Origin: a virus
Virus record (IMG/VR): IMGVR_UViG_3300034073_001268
Coordinates: 1-49,659 of that record
Length of the DNA: 49,659 bases
Strand: one strand, 5' to 3'
The translations under genes were made by a program, and so were the position numbers. Below are positions 6,077-12,394 of this stretch, one piece after another. Position 1 is the first letter of the stretch. Each line of letters starts with the position of its first letter. The notes under the pieces are model-generated. The model searched no databases. It worked only from the letters and a program-made list of their open reading frames with translations, and was not told where the DNA came from.

Positions 6077-6286
6077 ATGGAATATAACTATGCTATAACT
6101 ATTTCCTATGACGGAGAATTGTATGCTGATTTCAAAACCGCAGATATGCTAGAGGCGGTTGATGTATGGAATAAATGCGTAGACTTTGGAAATGCTAAGG
6201 AATACGCAACTTATAATCTATCTGACCCAATAGGTAAAATGTATACAAAAACTTTCTATCGTAATGGAGAGGTAGCAATAAAGTAA
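6077..6286 (+). CDS. Unknown protein, 69 aa
   Basis: ATG 6077 follows the upstream TAA by one base with GAGAGGAAT as SD. The product reads as alternating strands with many Tyr (MEYNYAITISYDGELYADF) and could be a small ferredoxin-like or beta-grasp fold. Its exact family is unclear. Confidence 0.65.
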   Translation: MEYNYAITISYDGELYADFKTADMLEAVDVWNKCVDFGNAKEYATYNLSDPIGKMYTKTFYRNGEVAIK

Positions 6287-6287
6287 A

Positions 6288-6539
6288 ATGTCTGATACAA
6301 TGATGAGCATGGACAATTACAGATTTGTCGATGAACTCCGCCCCGATCAACTAATGGTCGGGGATATCATTGAATTCTCTGATGAAATTACTGAAATTGG
6401 AATTGTAATTAACATTGAAGAAGTTTATTCCAATAAAGAATATAGTTATACAATTACTGGAAAAAATGATTTCAATGAAACTTTAGAAATGGTTGTTGAT
6501 GATAACACTTTTCTAAAATTATTTGTAGAAGAAGAATAA
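6288..6539 (+). CDS. Unknown acidic protein, 83 aa
   Basis: Starts one base after the previous stop, SD within GAGAGGTAGC. The middle (RPDQLMVGDIIEFSDEITEIGIVINIEE) resembles a small SH3-like or KOW-like barrel, as in genes 9946-10116 and 10214-10378. That resemblance is only by pattern. Last gene of the operon. Confidence 0.65.
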   Translation: MSDTMMSMDNYRFVDELRPDQLMVGDIIEFSDEITEIGIVINIEEVYSNKEYSYTITGKNDFNETLEMVVDDNTFLKLFVEEE

Positions 6540-6551
6540 AATCGGCACGTG

Positions 6552-6566
6552 TGTCCGATTTGTCCA
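6552..6566. repeat. Inverted pair of GGACA iterons
   Basis: TGTCCG and TGTCCA spaced 9 bp apart, the reverse complement of the array at 5468, preceded by a CACGTG palindrome. Confidence 0.4.
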
Positions 6567-6578
6567 GAAACTCCCAAT

Positions 6579-6607
6579 TTGATTTTGTGTTATTTTTATG
6601 ATAAGAT
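6579..6607 (+). promoter_or_regulatory. Promoter of leaderless gene 6614
   Basis: TTGATT, 17 bp, TGA-TAAGAT, then exactly 6 nt to the ATG. Confidence 0.7.
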
Positions 6608-6613
6608 TATTTT

Positions 6614-6745
6614 ATGAGAAAGAAAACAGCAGAAGAATTAAGGCGCTTAATGGAATTGCGCCGATCTAATGCTGCCCAGCCATTAAGGAACAAAAAAACT
6701 TATTCCCGCAAAGTTAAGCACAAAAATTTGACAAAACCGCAATAA
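6614..6745 (+). CDS. Small basic protein, 43 aa, leaderless
   Basis: The -10 ends 6 nt before the ATG, so the mRNA should begin at the start codon; there is no SD. The product MRKKTAEELRRLMELRRSNA and its tail are very basic, which fits nucleic-acid binding. The stop lies inside the -35/-10 spacer of the next promoter. Confidence 0.6.
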   Translation: MRKKTAEELRRLMELRRSNAAQPLRNKKTYSRKVKHKNLTKPQ

Positions 6746-6756
6746 AATGTTATTAT
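6728..6756 (+). promoter_or_regulatory. Promoter of the Gp88-like gene
   Basis: Perfect TTGACA, 17 bp, TATTAT, overlapping the end of gene 6614-6745. Confidence 0.75.
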
Positions 6757-6777
6757 AGATTTAGAGAGGACCCCACA

Positions 6778-7497
6778 ATGAAACTAAAACGCTCTATGGA
6801 TAGGAAAGTCACAAATGCCGTCTCACCCAATGGAAAAACAGCAACAATTGCCAACACTTTTGGACTGCCTGCTGGAAAGGCTTTCTCGTGCCCTGGTGCC
6901 ACTGCCACTTGTGAAAGTGTTTGCTACGCAGGAAAACTTGAAAGAGTATACAAAGGCGTAAAAGATGTATTAATTCATAACTGGAATTTACTAAAAGACG
7001 CAGACCATGACACCATGGAAGCGTTATTGCAAGATATGATTGATGATTTCAAGAAAGATTGCGATAAGCGCAATGCACCTAAGTTATTCCGCATTCACTG
7101 GGATGGCGATTTCTTTAGCGATGAGTACGCATTCGTATGGAAGCATATTGTGTTAAATAATCCCGATATTCAATTCTGGGTATACACTCGTGTAGCCTCT
7201 GCAGCCAATATTCTAAAAAATATTGAAAACCTATCTCTCTATTTCTCTACAGATAAAGATAATAAAGAGATTGCTATTGAGTTAAATAAAGATAAGGGAA
7301 TTAGATTAGCATACCTTGCCGATACCTTCGCAATTGGGCAGGCAGACTTAAAAGAAATGATTGGTAAGCCTGGTGCAAAATGTCCTGAAAATAAAAAGGC
7401 TATTCCCCTAATTGACAAAGAGGGCTCTGCTTGTGTAAAATGTTCTCTATGTGTCCACAACAAAGCGGACATAGTATTCTCTGCTAAAAAGAAATGA
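6778..7497 (+). CDS. Gp88-like cysteine-cluster protein (actinophage family)
   Basis: The 239-aa product has the signature of the mycobacteriophage gene-product-88 family: FGLPAGKAFSCPGATATC near residue 28, then CYAG, and a C-terminal KCPENKK, ACVKCSLC block. The two cysteine groups could hold an Fe-S cluster or zinc. An aromatic central part (FRIHWDGDFFSDEY) is typical of the family. Its biochemical role is not established. SD is GAGAGGA; the gene has its own consensus promoter. Confidence 0.7.
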   Translation: MKLKRSMDRKVTNAVSPNGKTATIANTFGLPAGKAFSCPGATATCESVCYAGKLERVYKGVKDVLIHNWNLLKDADHDTMEALLQDMIDDFKKDCDKRNAPKLFRIHWDGDFFSDEYAFVWKHIVLNNPDIQFWVYTRVASAANILKNIENLSLYFSTDKDNKEIAIELNKDKGIRLAYLADTFAIGQADLKEMIGKPGAKCPENKKAIPLIDKEGSACVKCSLCVHNKADIVFSAKKK

Positions 7498-7503
7498 GAT
7501 AAA

Positions 7504-7566
7504 GTGAACCCAACTCAATGGATTGCCTTAGCAATTTTTGTTTTTCTTTTTTTAATTTATCAATAG
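7504..7566 (+). CDS. Possible 20-aa membrane peptide, GTG start
   Basis: MNPTQWIALAIFVFLFLIYQ is a single transmembrane helix starting 6 nt after the previous stop. The GTG start and small size make this tentative, but similar one-helix peptides occur at 4482, 16736 and 18091. Confidence 0.35.
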   Translation: MNPTQWIALAIFVFLFLIYQ

Positions 7567-7586
7567 TGAAAAGTGCGGACGTGCGG

Positions 7587-7667
7587 TGTGATAATGATCA
7601 CATTGGGGCGACACGCCGATAACTCTTTAAGGAGCGATTTGTATTTTCCCCTGATTTATGCTAGACT
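7587..7667 (+). promoter_or_regulatory. Control region of gene 7695: CRP/GlxR-like site, CGGCGTGTCG box, promoter
   Basis: TGTGAT-N4-ATCACA at 7587-7602, inverted CGGCGTGTCG at 7609-7618, then TTGTAT, 17 bp, TGC-TAGACT (7639-7667). The CRP site is centred 67.5 bp from the -10. Confidence 0.6.
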
Positions 7668-7694
7668 TATTACATACAGAAAGGATACCCCACA

Positions 7695-7958
7695 ATGATA
7701 GCAACCGCTATTGCTTTACAAGAAACCAGCAAAGAGGCAGTATACGACGAAACCTCAATGATGATGGCTTATGCTTTATTTCATGGCAGACACGAGATGA
7801 ATGATGAACAATTCCAAAAGGCAATTTTTATGTATTCTGCTCACCTCTCTGCTGTTGCCACAACTCTTGCTACAAATGTCCTCTTGACAAAAGAGCAGGT
7901 AGATGAGATGATTAATACCATTAAAGAAATGGAAGACATGGGAAAGGACATTGAATAA
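7695..7958 (+). CDS. Unknown helical protein, 87 aa
   Basis: SD AGAAAGGATA precedes the ATG. The sequence is alpha-helical with many Met and Ala (MIATAIALQETSKEAVYDET) and ends in an acidic Lys/Glu helix. Stop and next start overlap as TAATG. I do not recognise a family. Confidence 0.65.
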   Translation: MIATAIALQETSKEAVYDETSMMMAYALFHGRHEMNDEQFQKAIFMYSAHLSAVATTLATNVLLTKEQVDEMINTIKEMEDMGKDIE

Positions 7959-8398
7959 TGGAAACGACTGAAACATTAGTGCCTGAGCACTATAACCCCA
8001 ACCAGTTGGTGACCTATAAGGTCATTAACGGTAATGAAACAACATACCCAACATCTAAAGTAACTGATATTGAATGGAAGTTGGAAAACTATCGCTATGT
8101 AGACAAAAGACTTAGCGATTATTCTTCTAGGGTTGCCCAGTTAGAAGAAAGACTGGCTGACTATTTAGAAATGGATTCAGAAGAAATTGTCTCTGATATC
8201 TGCAGCATCTTTGGATTCAATCCTACCAAGGATATTGAATTCGAGGCAAATGTAACAATCACAGGAACTGTAACAGTACCGCTGACGGACCTATCTACAT
8301 TCGACATCAATGATATTGATTTAAACATTAGCGTCGATGCATATTCATATGCTGTTGATGACTATAATGTAGAAATAGATAATATCACAACGCTATAA
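7958..8398 (+). CDS. Unknown protein with coiled-coil centre, 146 aa
   Basis: Translationally coupled to 7695-7958. A central heptad segment (RLSDYSSRVAQLEERLADYL, about residues 48-67) should form a coiled coil. The C-terminal half alternates Thr, Val and Ile like a small beta-sandwich. Its 3' UTR carries two hairpins and pseudoknot copy 1. Function unknown. Confidence 0.65.
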   Translation: METTETLVPEHYNPNQLVTYKVINGNETTYPTSKVTDIEWKLENYRYVDKRLSDYSSRVAQLEERLADYLEMDSEEIVSDICSIFGFNPTKDIEFEANVTITGTVTVPLTDLSTFDINDIDLNISVDAYSYAVDDYNVEIDNITTL

Positions 8399-8402
8399 AT
8401 AT

Positions 8403-8429
8403 TTGCGGGGTTCATGAAAGGCCCCGCAA
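8403..8429 (+). terminator. Strong 3'-UTR hairpin without a T-run
   Basis: TTGCGGGG pairs with CCCCGCAA (8 bp) directly after the stop of gene 7958-8398. No T-run follows, so this may protect the 3' end rather than terminate. Confidence 0.5.
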
Positions 8430-8475
8430 TGTACGCAGCATCCCTCTTTCATCCTTTCTTACAGGGATCTGCAAG

Positions 8476-8504
8476 GGACCTGAGCATGTCCATGTAAACT
8501 GCTC
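8476..8504 (+). ncRNA. 3'-UTR pseudoknot, copy 1
   Basis: S1 GGAC/GTCC, loop CT, S2 GAGCA pairs with TGCTC after the linker ATGTAAAC. It sits 78 nt after a stop codon and before the next promoter (8583). Confidence 0.7.
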
Positions 8505-8517
8505 CACCTCAAATTTT

Positions 8518-8562
8518 GCACGTCCCGCAAAAATTGCAAAATGTCAAATTTACGGCGTGTCG
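8518..8562. repeat. 15-bp repeat GCACGTCCCGCAAAA and CGGCGTGTCG box
   Basis: The 15-mer at 8518-8532 recurs exactly at 9788-9802. CGGCGTGTCG at 8553-8562 is one of four exact copies and begins 53 bp upstream of the -10, the same distance as at 7609. Confidence 0.5.
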
Positions 8563-8582
8563 CTACAAATCACTATTAAGAC

Positions 8583-8611
8583 TTGCATTTGTCAGACCTA
8601 TCTGCTAGACT
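8583..8611 (+). promoter_or_regulatory. Promoter of the DUF932 gene
   Basis: TTGCAT, 17-bp spacer beginning TTGTCAG, TGC-TAGACT. Confidence 0.7.
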
Positions 8612-8640
8612 TAGTATAAATAACTACGAAAGGACAAAAA

Positions 8641-9657
8641 ATGGCTCACGAATTAGAAACGCAAAATGGCGTTGCTTCGTTCGCATCTTTTAGAGAACCT
8701 GCTTGGCATGGTCTAGGCACAGTTTTCACAGAAGAAAAAAATACAGCAGAAATGCTTGTTGCTGCTAATCTAAATAATTGGAATGTTAGATTGGAAGAAT
8801 TAGAGATTCCAAATCACCTTACATCTGATAAATCTTATCAATATGTTGTAAGAACAAATCCCACAAACAATACCCAAACAGATGTTCTTGGTGTTGTAGG
8901 ACAGCGTTATGTCCCACTACAAAATGAAGAATTATTTGCTTTTGGTGATAATATCCTTGACGGCGGAGGTCGTTGGGAAACTGCTGGCTCTATTCGTGGA
9001 GGTCGTGTTGTATTCGGCTCTCTCGCTCTTGAGCGTGAAACAGTATTAGACCCTAATGGTGTTGCGGATAAGGTAAAGACTTATCTTCTTATCAATACAT
9101 CACACGATGGTTCTATTGCTATTCAAGCATCTATCACACCAGTTCGTGTTGTATGCGCTAACACTCTCAATCTTGCTTTAGGCTCTAAGCGTGGCAAGAA
9201 TGCTATCAAGCAATCTTTCAAGATTCGCCATACGCAATCTGCTGAGGGTAAGATTCAAGTTGCTCGTGAAACTCTAGGTCTTGCGAACAAATACATGGAC
9301 GCTTTTGATGTTATGGCTCACGCTATGATTCAAAAAGAAATTACTGCTCAACAGTTCAACGAGATTATTCTCGCTGCCTATCCAAAGCCTGATAAAGATT
9401 CTAAGGGCGCAATCAAAAAGTGGGAAAATAAAGTTGATGTCATCAACGATATTTACACAGGTCAATTCAATGGCATGATTGCTAACACTGCTTGGGGTGC
9501 GTTCAATGCGCTAACCGAGAGATTAGATTGGCACAGAAGTGCTCGTGGTGGTTCTAACGAATCAATGCTTGCTGCTGCTTCTGGTTTTGATGCGACAATT
9601 ACCGCAGAAAAAAATCGTTTGCTAAGTGTTGTTCGCAATACTTTAGAATTGGTATAA
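8641..9657 (+). CDS. DUF932 phage/plasmid-like protein (TIGR03299 type)
   Basis: The 338-aa chain has the usual length and features: an N-terminal REPAWHGLGTVF motif, the central VVGQRYVPLQNEELFAFGD, the block SHDGSIAIQASITPVRVVCANTL, and the end helix with ITAEKNRLLSVVRN. The family is widespread in phages and plasmids, often near replication or recombination genes, but its activity is unknown. SD is GAAAGGA with a full promoter upstream. Pseudoknot copy 2 begins 9 nt after the stop. Confidence 0.85.
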   Translation: MAHELETQNGVASFASFREPAWHGLGTVFTEEKNTAEMLVAANLNNWNVRLEELEIPNHLTSDKSYQYVVRTNPTNNTQTDVLGVVGQRYVPLQNEELFAFGDNILDGGGRWETAGSIRGGRVVFGSLALERETVLDPNGVADKVKTYLLINTSHDGSIAIQASITPVRVVCANTLNLALGSKRGKNAIKQSFKIRHTQSAEGKIQVARETLGLANKYMDAFDVMAHAMIQKEITAQQFNEIILAAYPKPDKDSKGAIKKWENKVDVINDIYTGQFNGMIANTAWGAFNALTERLDWHRSARGGSNESMLAAASGFDATITAEKNRLLSVVRNTLELV

Positions 9658-9665
9658 CTAATTCA

Positions 9666-9692
9666 ACTCCTGAGCATGAGTATAAACTGCTC
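9666..9692 (+). ncRNA. 3'-UTR pseudoknot, copy 2
   Basis: S1 ACTC/GAGT, S2 GAGCA/TGCTC, linker ATAAAC. It begins 9 nt after the DUF932 stop and lies 13 nt before tRNA-Asp. Confidence 0.75.
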
Positions 9693-9704
9693 ACAATAAA
9701 AATT

Positions 9705-9779
9705 GGTGCGTTAGATTAGTTTGGTTAAATCACTACACTGTCACTGTAGAGATCATGGGTTCAAATCCCATACGCATCG
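9705..9779 (+). tRNA. tRNA-Asp (anticodon GTC)
   Basis: A full cloverleaf is visible: acceptor GGTGCGT/ACGCATC with one G-T pair, D stem GATT/AATC, anticodon stem CTACA/TGTAG around CTGTCAC, and T arm ATGGG/CCCAT with TTCAAAT. CCA is not encoded. Confidence 0.9.
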
Positions 9780-9787
9780 CAAAATCG

Positions 9788-9802
9788 GCACGTCCCGCAA
9801 AA
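9788..9802. repeat. Second copy of 15-bp repeat GCACGTCCCGCAAAA
   Basis: Exact match to 8518-8532; both copies lie upstream of promoters. Confidence 0.55.
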
Positions 9803-9871
9803 CTTTGATTTGTCAAGTTATACTATTAGTTTAAGATGTGATTAAGCACACACACTAGATCCCCCGCAGAA

Positions 9872-9908
9872 TTGTATTTTTGACATTTTTATGCTAGACT
9901 TATACTAT
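9872..9908 (+). promoter_or_regulatory. Two overlapping promoters for gene 9946
   Basis: TTGTAT, 17 bp, TGC-TAGACT (9872-9900) overlaps TTGACA, 17 bp, TACTAT (9880-9908). Both fit, 8 bp apart. Confidence 0.65.
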
Positions 9909-9945
9909 AAGCAATAAACCCCACTAACAGAAAGGCAAGACCCAA

Positions 9946-10116
9946 ATGACACTAGGCGGATACACTTATCAAGTCGGTGACCTATTTACCACCAGCAGAA
10001 CAGGTGTGACAGGTCGTATCGCTGGCTTTACCCCAATCTCTAACAATCTTACTAGAGTTAGTCTAATCCTAGCAAATGGCTCACAACGCCTCGCTATGGT
10101 CAAGACCTCTAAGTAA
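9946..10116 (+). CDS. Small SH3/KOW-like protein, 56 aa, paralogue of 10214-10378
   Basis: SD AGAAAGGCAAG precedes the ATG. The pattern YxVGDxxTT, VTGxIxxxTP, RVxLxxxNGxxR is shared with the next gene, so the two arose by duplication. The short beta-rich chain looks like a KOW or SH3-type barrel; each copy has its own promoter. Binding partner unknown. Confidence 0.7.
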   Translation: MTLGGYTYQVGDLFTTSRTGVTGRIAGFTPISNNLTRVSLILANGSQRLAMVKTSK

Positions 10117-10147
10117 TCTCAAAATGTGAGAAATGTCAGGGTAAAAC

Positions 10148-10176
10148 TTGACATTATCTCCAAAAAATGTCATAAT
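10148..10176 (+). promoter_or_regulatory. Promoter of gene 10214
   Basis: TTGACA, 17 bp, CATAAT. Confidence 0.7.
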
Positions 10177-10213
10177 AATAACAAGTAATAACCCCTAACA
10201 GAAAGGCAACACA

Positions 10214-10378
10214 ATGTCAGTAGCAACAGCAACATACAAGGTAGGCGACACCTACACCACACAGAAGTCAAAGGTCACAGGAGTAATCACAGAGATTACA
10301 CCACAGGCTAATGGTAATGTTCGTGTAAAACTTGATGTCAATGGTAAGGCTCGCTATACCACTTGGACAGCAAAGTAA
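10214..10378 (+). CDS. Small SH3/KOW-like protein, 54 aa, paralogue of 9946-10116
   Basis: AGAAAGGCAAC is the SD. The sequence MSVATATYKVGDTYTTQKSK onward aligns along its full length with the upstream product. It is rich in Thr and Val and contains no Cys. A tandem duplication with separate promoters suggests a dosage or specialisation role. Its 3' UTR has a TTCTC/GAGAA hairpin and pseudoknot copy 3. Confidence 0.7.
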   Translation: MSVATATYKVGDTYTTQKSKVTGVITEITPQANGNVRVKLDVNGKARYTTWTAK

Positions 10379-10394
10379 TTCTCAATACGAGAAA

Positions 10395-10423
10395 AGTCCT
10401 GAGTATGACTACTAAAACTGCTC
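10395..10423 (+). ncRNA. 3'-UTR pseudoknot, copy 3
   Basis: S1 AGTC/GACT, S2 GAGTA/TGCTC (one G-U pair), linker ACTAAAAC. It starts 17 nt after a stop and ends 3 nt before the next -35. Confidence 0.7.
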
Positions 10424-10425
10424 AC

Positions 10426-10454
10426 TTGATTTTCTAGTATAGAAATGCTAAACT
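10426..10454 (+). promoter_or_regulatory. Promoter of gene 10485
   Basis: TTGATT, 17 bp, TGC-TAAACT. Confidence 0.7.
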
Positions 10455-10484
10455 AGATACCACCCCACTAAGAAAGGAAACCCA

Positions 10485-10904
10485 ATGGCAAGAGGAAAAG
10501 CCATAAATGTCAAGATTGCTACAACGAAAGTAATCAAGGCACTTGAAACAAAACTAGCCCAACTCCAAAAGGATAAGGCTAATCAGAAAGTCAATGAGGC
10601 TAAGTTTGATAAGGCTCAGAAGGCTTACAACAAAGAAATTGCTAAGTTAGCAGTTGCTCACATCAACAAGGCAGAGGACTTGTCTGCTTCTACTCGCTAC
10701 AATGGCAAAATCTATGTCAATTTTGAGTTGCCAGCAGGAATTATTGAACTACCTGCTGAACCACAGAAAGATTTTGAGTCTTTCCATGATTGGCAATACA
10801 AAGAAATGGTAGAGGAAATTGAGAACGCAATTCGTATTCTCAAGATGACAGATGAGGAAGTAGTTTCTACTTCTACTTACAACGCTATCGCAAGATACTT
10901 GTAA
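10485..10904 (+). CDS. Unknown protein with basic coiled coil, 139 aa
   Basis: SD AAGAAAGGAAA fixes the start. Residues 12-60 (KVIKALETKLAQLQKDKANQ and on) are Lys-rich heptads, likely a coiled coil that could touch nucleic acid. The second half has a small mixed domain (ASTRYNGKIYVNFELPAGII). Pseudoknot copy 4 begins 6 nt after the stop. Family not recognised. Confidence 0.7.
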   Translation: MARGKAINVKIATTKVIKALETKLAQLQKDKANQKVNEAKFDKAQKAYNKEIAKLAVAHINKAEDLSASTRYNGKIYVNFELPAGIIELPAEPQKDFESFHDWQYKEMVEEIENAIRILKMTDEEVVSTSTYNAIARYL

Positions 10905-10910
10905 AATTAC

Positions 10911-10937
10911 TTTCCTGAGCATGAAATAAAACTGCTC
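10911..10937 (+). ncRNA. 3'-UTR pseudoknot, copy 4
   Basis: S1 TTTC/GAAA, S2 GAGCA/TGCTC, linker TAAAAC. It begins 6 nt after the stop of gene 10485-10904. Confidence 0.75.
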
Positions 10938-10965
10938 AACTAAAATTACTAAGAGAAAGAATAAA

Positions 10966-11364
10966 ATGAAAAAGTTTTTTAATTTTGTGGCAATTGGATT
11001 TGTTGCCCTTGTTGTAATTGGAATGTTTGCTGACGAAACAGAAGTAGTTGCTGAAACTAATCAAACAAACACAACAACAGTAACACAAAAATCACCGAGG
11101 TCTATGGTATGGTTTGAAGGAAACGGAGATACAGAATCTACAAAGAAGCAGTTTTTAGAGGGTGACTACGAAGTAGAGTGGCAGACTTTTGGAAATTGCT
11201 ATTATGCTGCTGACCTTAGTTCTGGAGAAGATATCTTTAGTGCTGATGGTGCTTTAGAAAGCAAAACATACCTATATGGAGTTCCAGCAGGAAATCATTT
11301 TGTAGAAGTAATCACTGGACCTGCGCCTAGTTGTGCTTGGTTTATAACTTTTAGACCAATCTAA
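10966..11364 (+). CDS. Exported or membrane-anchored protein, 132 aa
   Basis: The N-terminus MKKFFNFVAIGFVALVVIGM is a signal peptide or signal anchor, followed by a Thr/Asn-rich linker (residues 30-48). The outer domain has two cysteines (GNCYYAA and PSCAWF) that could form a disulfide, and the pattern GxYEVEWxTFGNCYYA, plausibly a beta-sandwich. SD is AGAGAAAGA. It probably acts outside the host membrane; partner unknown. Confidence 0.7.
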   Translation: MKKFFNFVAIGFVALVVIGMFADETEVVAETNQTNTTTVTQKSPRSMVWFEGNGDTESTKKQFLEGDYEVEWQTFGNCYYAADLSSGEDIFSADGALESKTYLYGVPAGNHFVEVITGPAPSCAWFITFRPI

Positions 11365-11370
11365 ATAGAA

Positions 11371-11417
11371 TTGTGGCGGTTTGAACTGTGTAATCGCAAT
11401 TGCCCCGCCACAACCTT
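11371..11417 (+). terminator. Terminator after gene 10966-11364
   Basis: TTGTGGCGG pairs with CCGCCACAA (9 bp), followed by CCTTTTCTTT. Confidence 0.6.
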
Positions 11418-11484
11418 TTCTTTCCTGATAAGCCCCGCTAACAAATGAAGTGACGAAAGTCCTTGCGGGTATTCCTGGAAAGAT

Positions 11485-11511
11485 CATCCTGAGCATGATG
11501 TAAAACTGCTC
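11485..11511 (+). ncRNA. 3'-UTR pseudoknot, copy 5
   Basis: S1 CATC/GATG, S2 GAGCA/TGCTC, linker TAAAAC. It lies 120 nt after the stop, beyond the hairpin at 11371 and a second long hairpin (CCCGC/GCGGG). Confidence 0.7.
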
Positions 11512-11528
11512 CTAAAAATTGCCACGTG

Positions 11529-11555
11529 CGGACAAATCGGACATATTGGACATAA
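11529..11555. repeat. Three 9-bp GGACA iterons
   Basis: CGGACAAAT, CGGACATAT and TGGACATAA lie back to back after a CACGTG palindrome. The stretch 11556-11634 holds no other element I can name. Confidence 0.6.
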
Positions 11556-11634
11556 AAATATCAATCTTAAATTAAATTACGATAGATCAAATAAATCCCC
11601 AAAAATATCAAAACCAAAAATCTTTACGACAGAG

Positions 11635-11663
11635 TTGACATTTCCCCGATTCTATGCCATAAT
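11635..11663 (+). promoter_or_regulatory. Promoter of leaderless gene 11670
   Basis: TTGACA, 17 bp, TGC-CATAAT, 6 nt to ATG. Confidence 0.7.
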
Positions 11664-11669
11664 TAATAC

Positions 11670-11828
11670 ATGACCCAAAAACACAAACCATACACAATAA
11701 ACGAACTCGTAATGGAAATCTATGAGGACAACCTGTCCCACTTTGAGTTTGAAGAAAACATGGGCGGAGAGCCCTGCACCTGCAATTATCATATCACCCT
11801 TAACACTATAATGCAATACTGGAGTTAA
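11670..11828 (+). CDS. Small unknown protein, 52 aa, leaderless
   Basis: No SD; the -10 ends 6 nt upstream of the ATG. The product begins MTQKHKPYTINELVMEIYED and has a CTC motif near the end. It opens a compact unit with genes 11830 and 12020. Function unknown. Confidence 0.6.
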   Translation: MTQKHKPYTINELVMEIYEDNLSHFEFEENMGGEPCTCNYHITLNTIMQYWS

Positions 11829-11829
11829 C

Positions 11830-12030
11830 ATGTCTAACTATCTATTAGAATATATGAGAATTCATCTTGTCTCTATTGAGCAGGACCAAGCAGCGGTATC
11901 AGAACAAATGGAAGCCTTGGACCCTAATAGTAAAGACTATGCTGAATTAGATTTTGAATACAATTGGTTGGCTGGTCAGATTATTGCTACCCGCCATTTT
12001 ATACAGGTAGGAGAAGAGAATGCACACTGA
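11830..12030 (+). CDS. Unknown helical protein, 66 aa
   Basis: Begins one base after the previous stop with TGGAG as SD. It is acidic and helical throughout (MSNYLLEYMRIHLVSIEQDQ) with a probable coiled coil. It overlaps the next gene by 11 nt, so the two are translated together. Confidence 0.65.
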   Translation: MSNYLLEYMRIHLVSIEQDQAAVSEQMEALDPNSKDYAELDFEYNWLAGQIIATRHFIQVGEENAH

Positions 12031-12298
12031 CTTTAACCCTGACTACAATCTGCCTGAGCACCTGCAGCATATGATTGATGAGAGGCTGCCTGCTCTAGAC
12101 ATCATCCATGGTGAGATGAAGAACTGGATGTATGAGGCCCAATTGCAACTAGAAGAGGCGCAGCGCATAGAGGAAGCCAATGACTATGACGACGCTATGG
12201 AATCCATGGAGCGCAAGTACTGGGAAGGCCAGTGTGACGCTCTTGCTGCAGTCTATCAATTAACATATCAGTTGTCATTTGCTCTGGATGAGAAGTAG
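12020..12298 (+). CDS. Unknown acidic helical protein, 92 aa
   Basis: Starts inside the previous gene behind GGAGAAGAG. A long helical stretch (QLQLEEAQRIEEANDYDDAM) suggests a coiled coil. No Cys ligands or membrane segment. Last gene before the 12337 promoter; not recognised. Confidence 0.65.
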   Translation: MHTDFNPDYNLPEHLQHMIDERLPALDIIHGEMKNWMYEAQLQLEEAQRIEEANDYDDAMESMERKYWEGQCDALAAVYQLTYQLSFALDEK

Positions 12299-12336
12299 CA
12301 GCAGATCCACATGCCGCAACCCTCTGTTACGAACGC

Positions 12337-12365
12337 TTGACAAAAAACCCTGAATCGTATAGAAT
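12337..12365 (+). promoter_or_regulatory. Promoter of gene 12395
   Basis: TTGACA, 17 bp, TAGAAT. Confidence 0.7.
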
Positions 12366-12394
12366 TGGATTACGACCACTAGAAAGGACCCCCC

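Noticed and set aside
7980-8000. CCTGAGCACTATAA as an eighth pseudoknot copy
   Set aside because: It lies inside coding sequence, has no TGCTC partner downstream and no S1 pairing in the right register.
8476-11511. Pseudoknots as preQ1 riboswitches (small H-type pseudoknot with A-rich tail)
   Set aside because: The preQ1 loop and tail consensus are absent, and the elements sit after genes rather than in 5' leaders of queuosine genes.
8476-11511. The same repeats as DNA operators (GAGCA...TGCTC inverted repeat)
   Set aside because: The distance between half-sites varies by 2 bp and the inner 4-bp segments covary in pairs, which a DNA-binding dimer would not explain.
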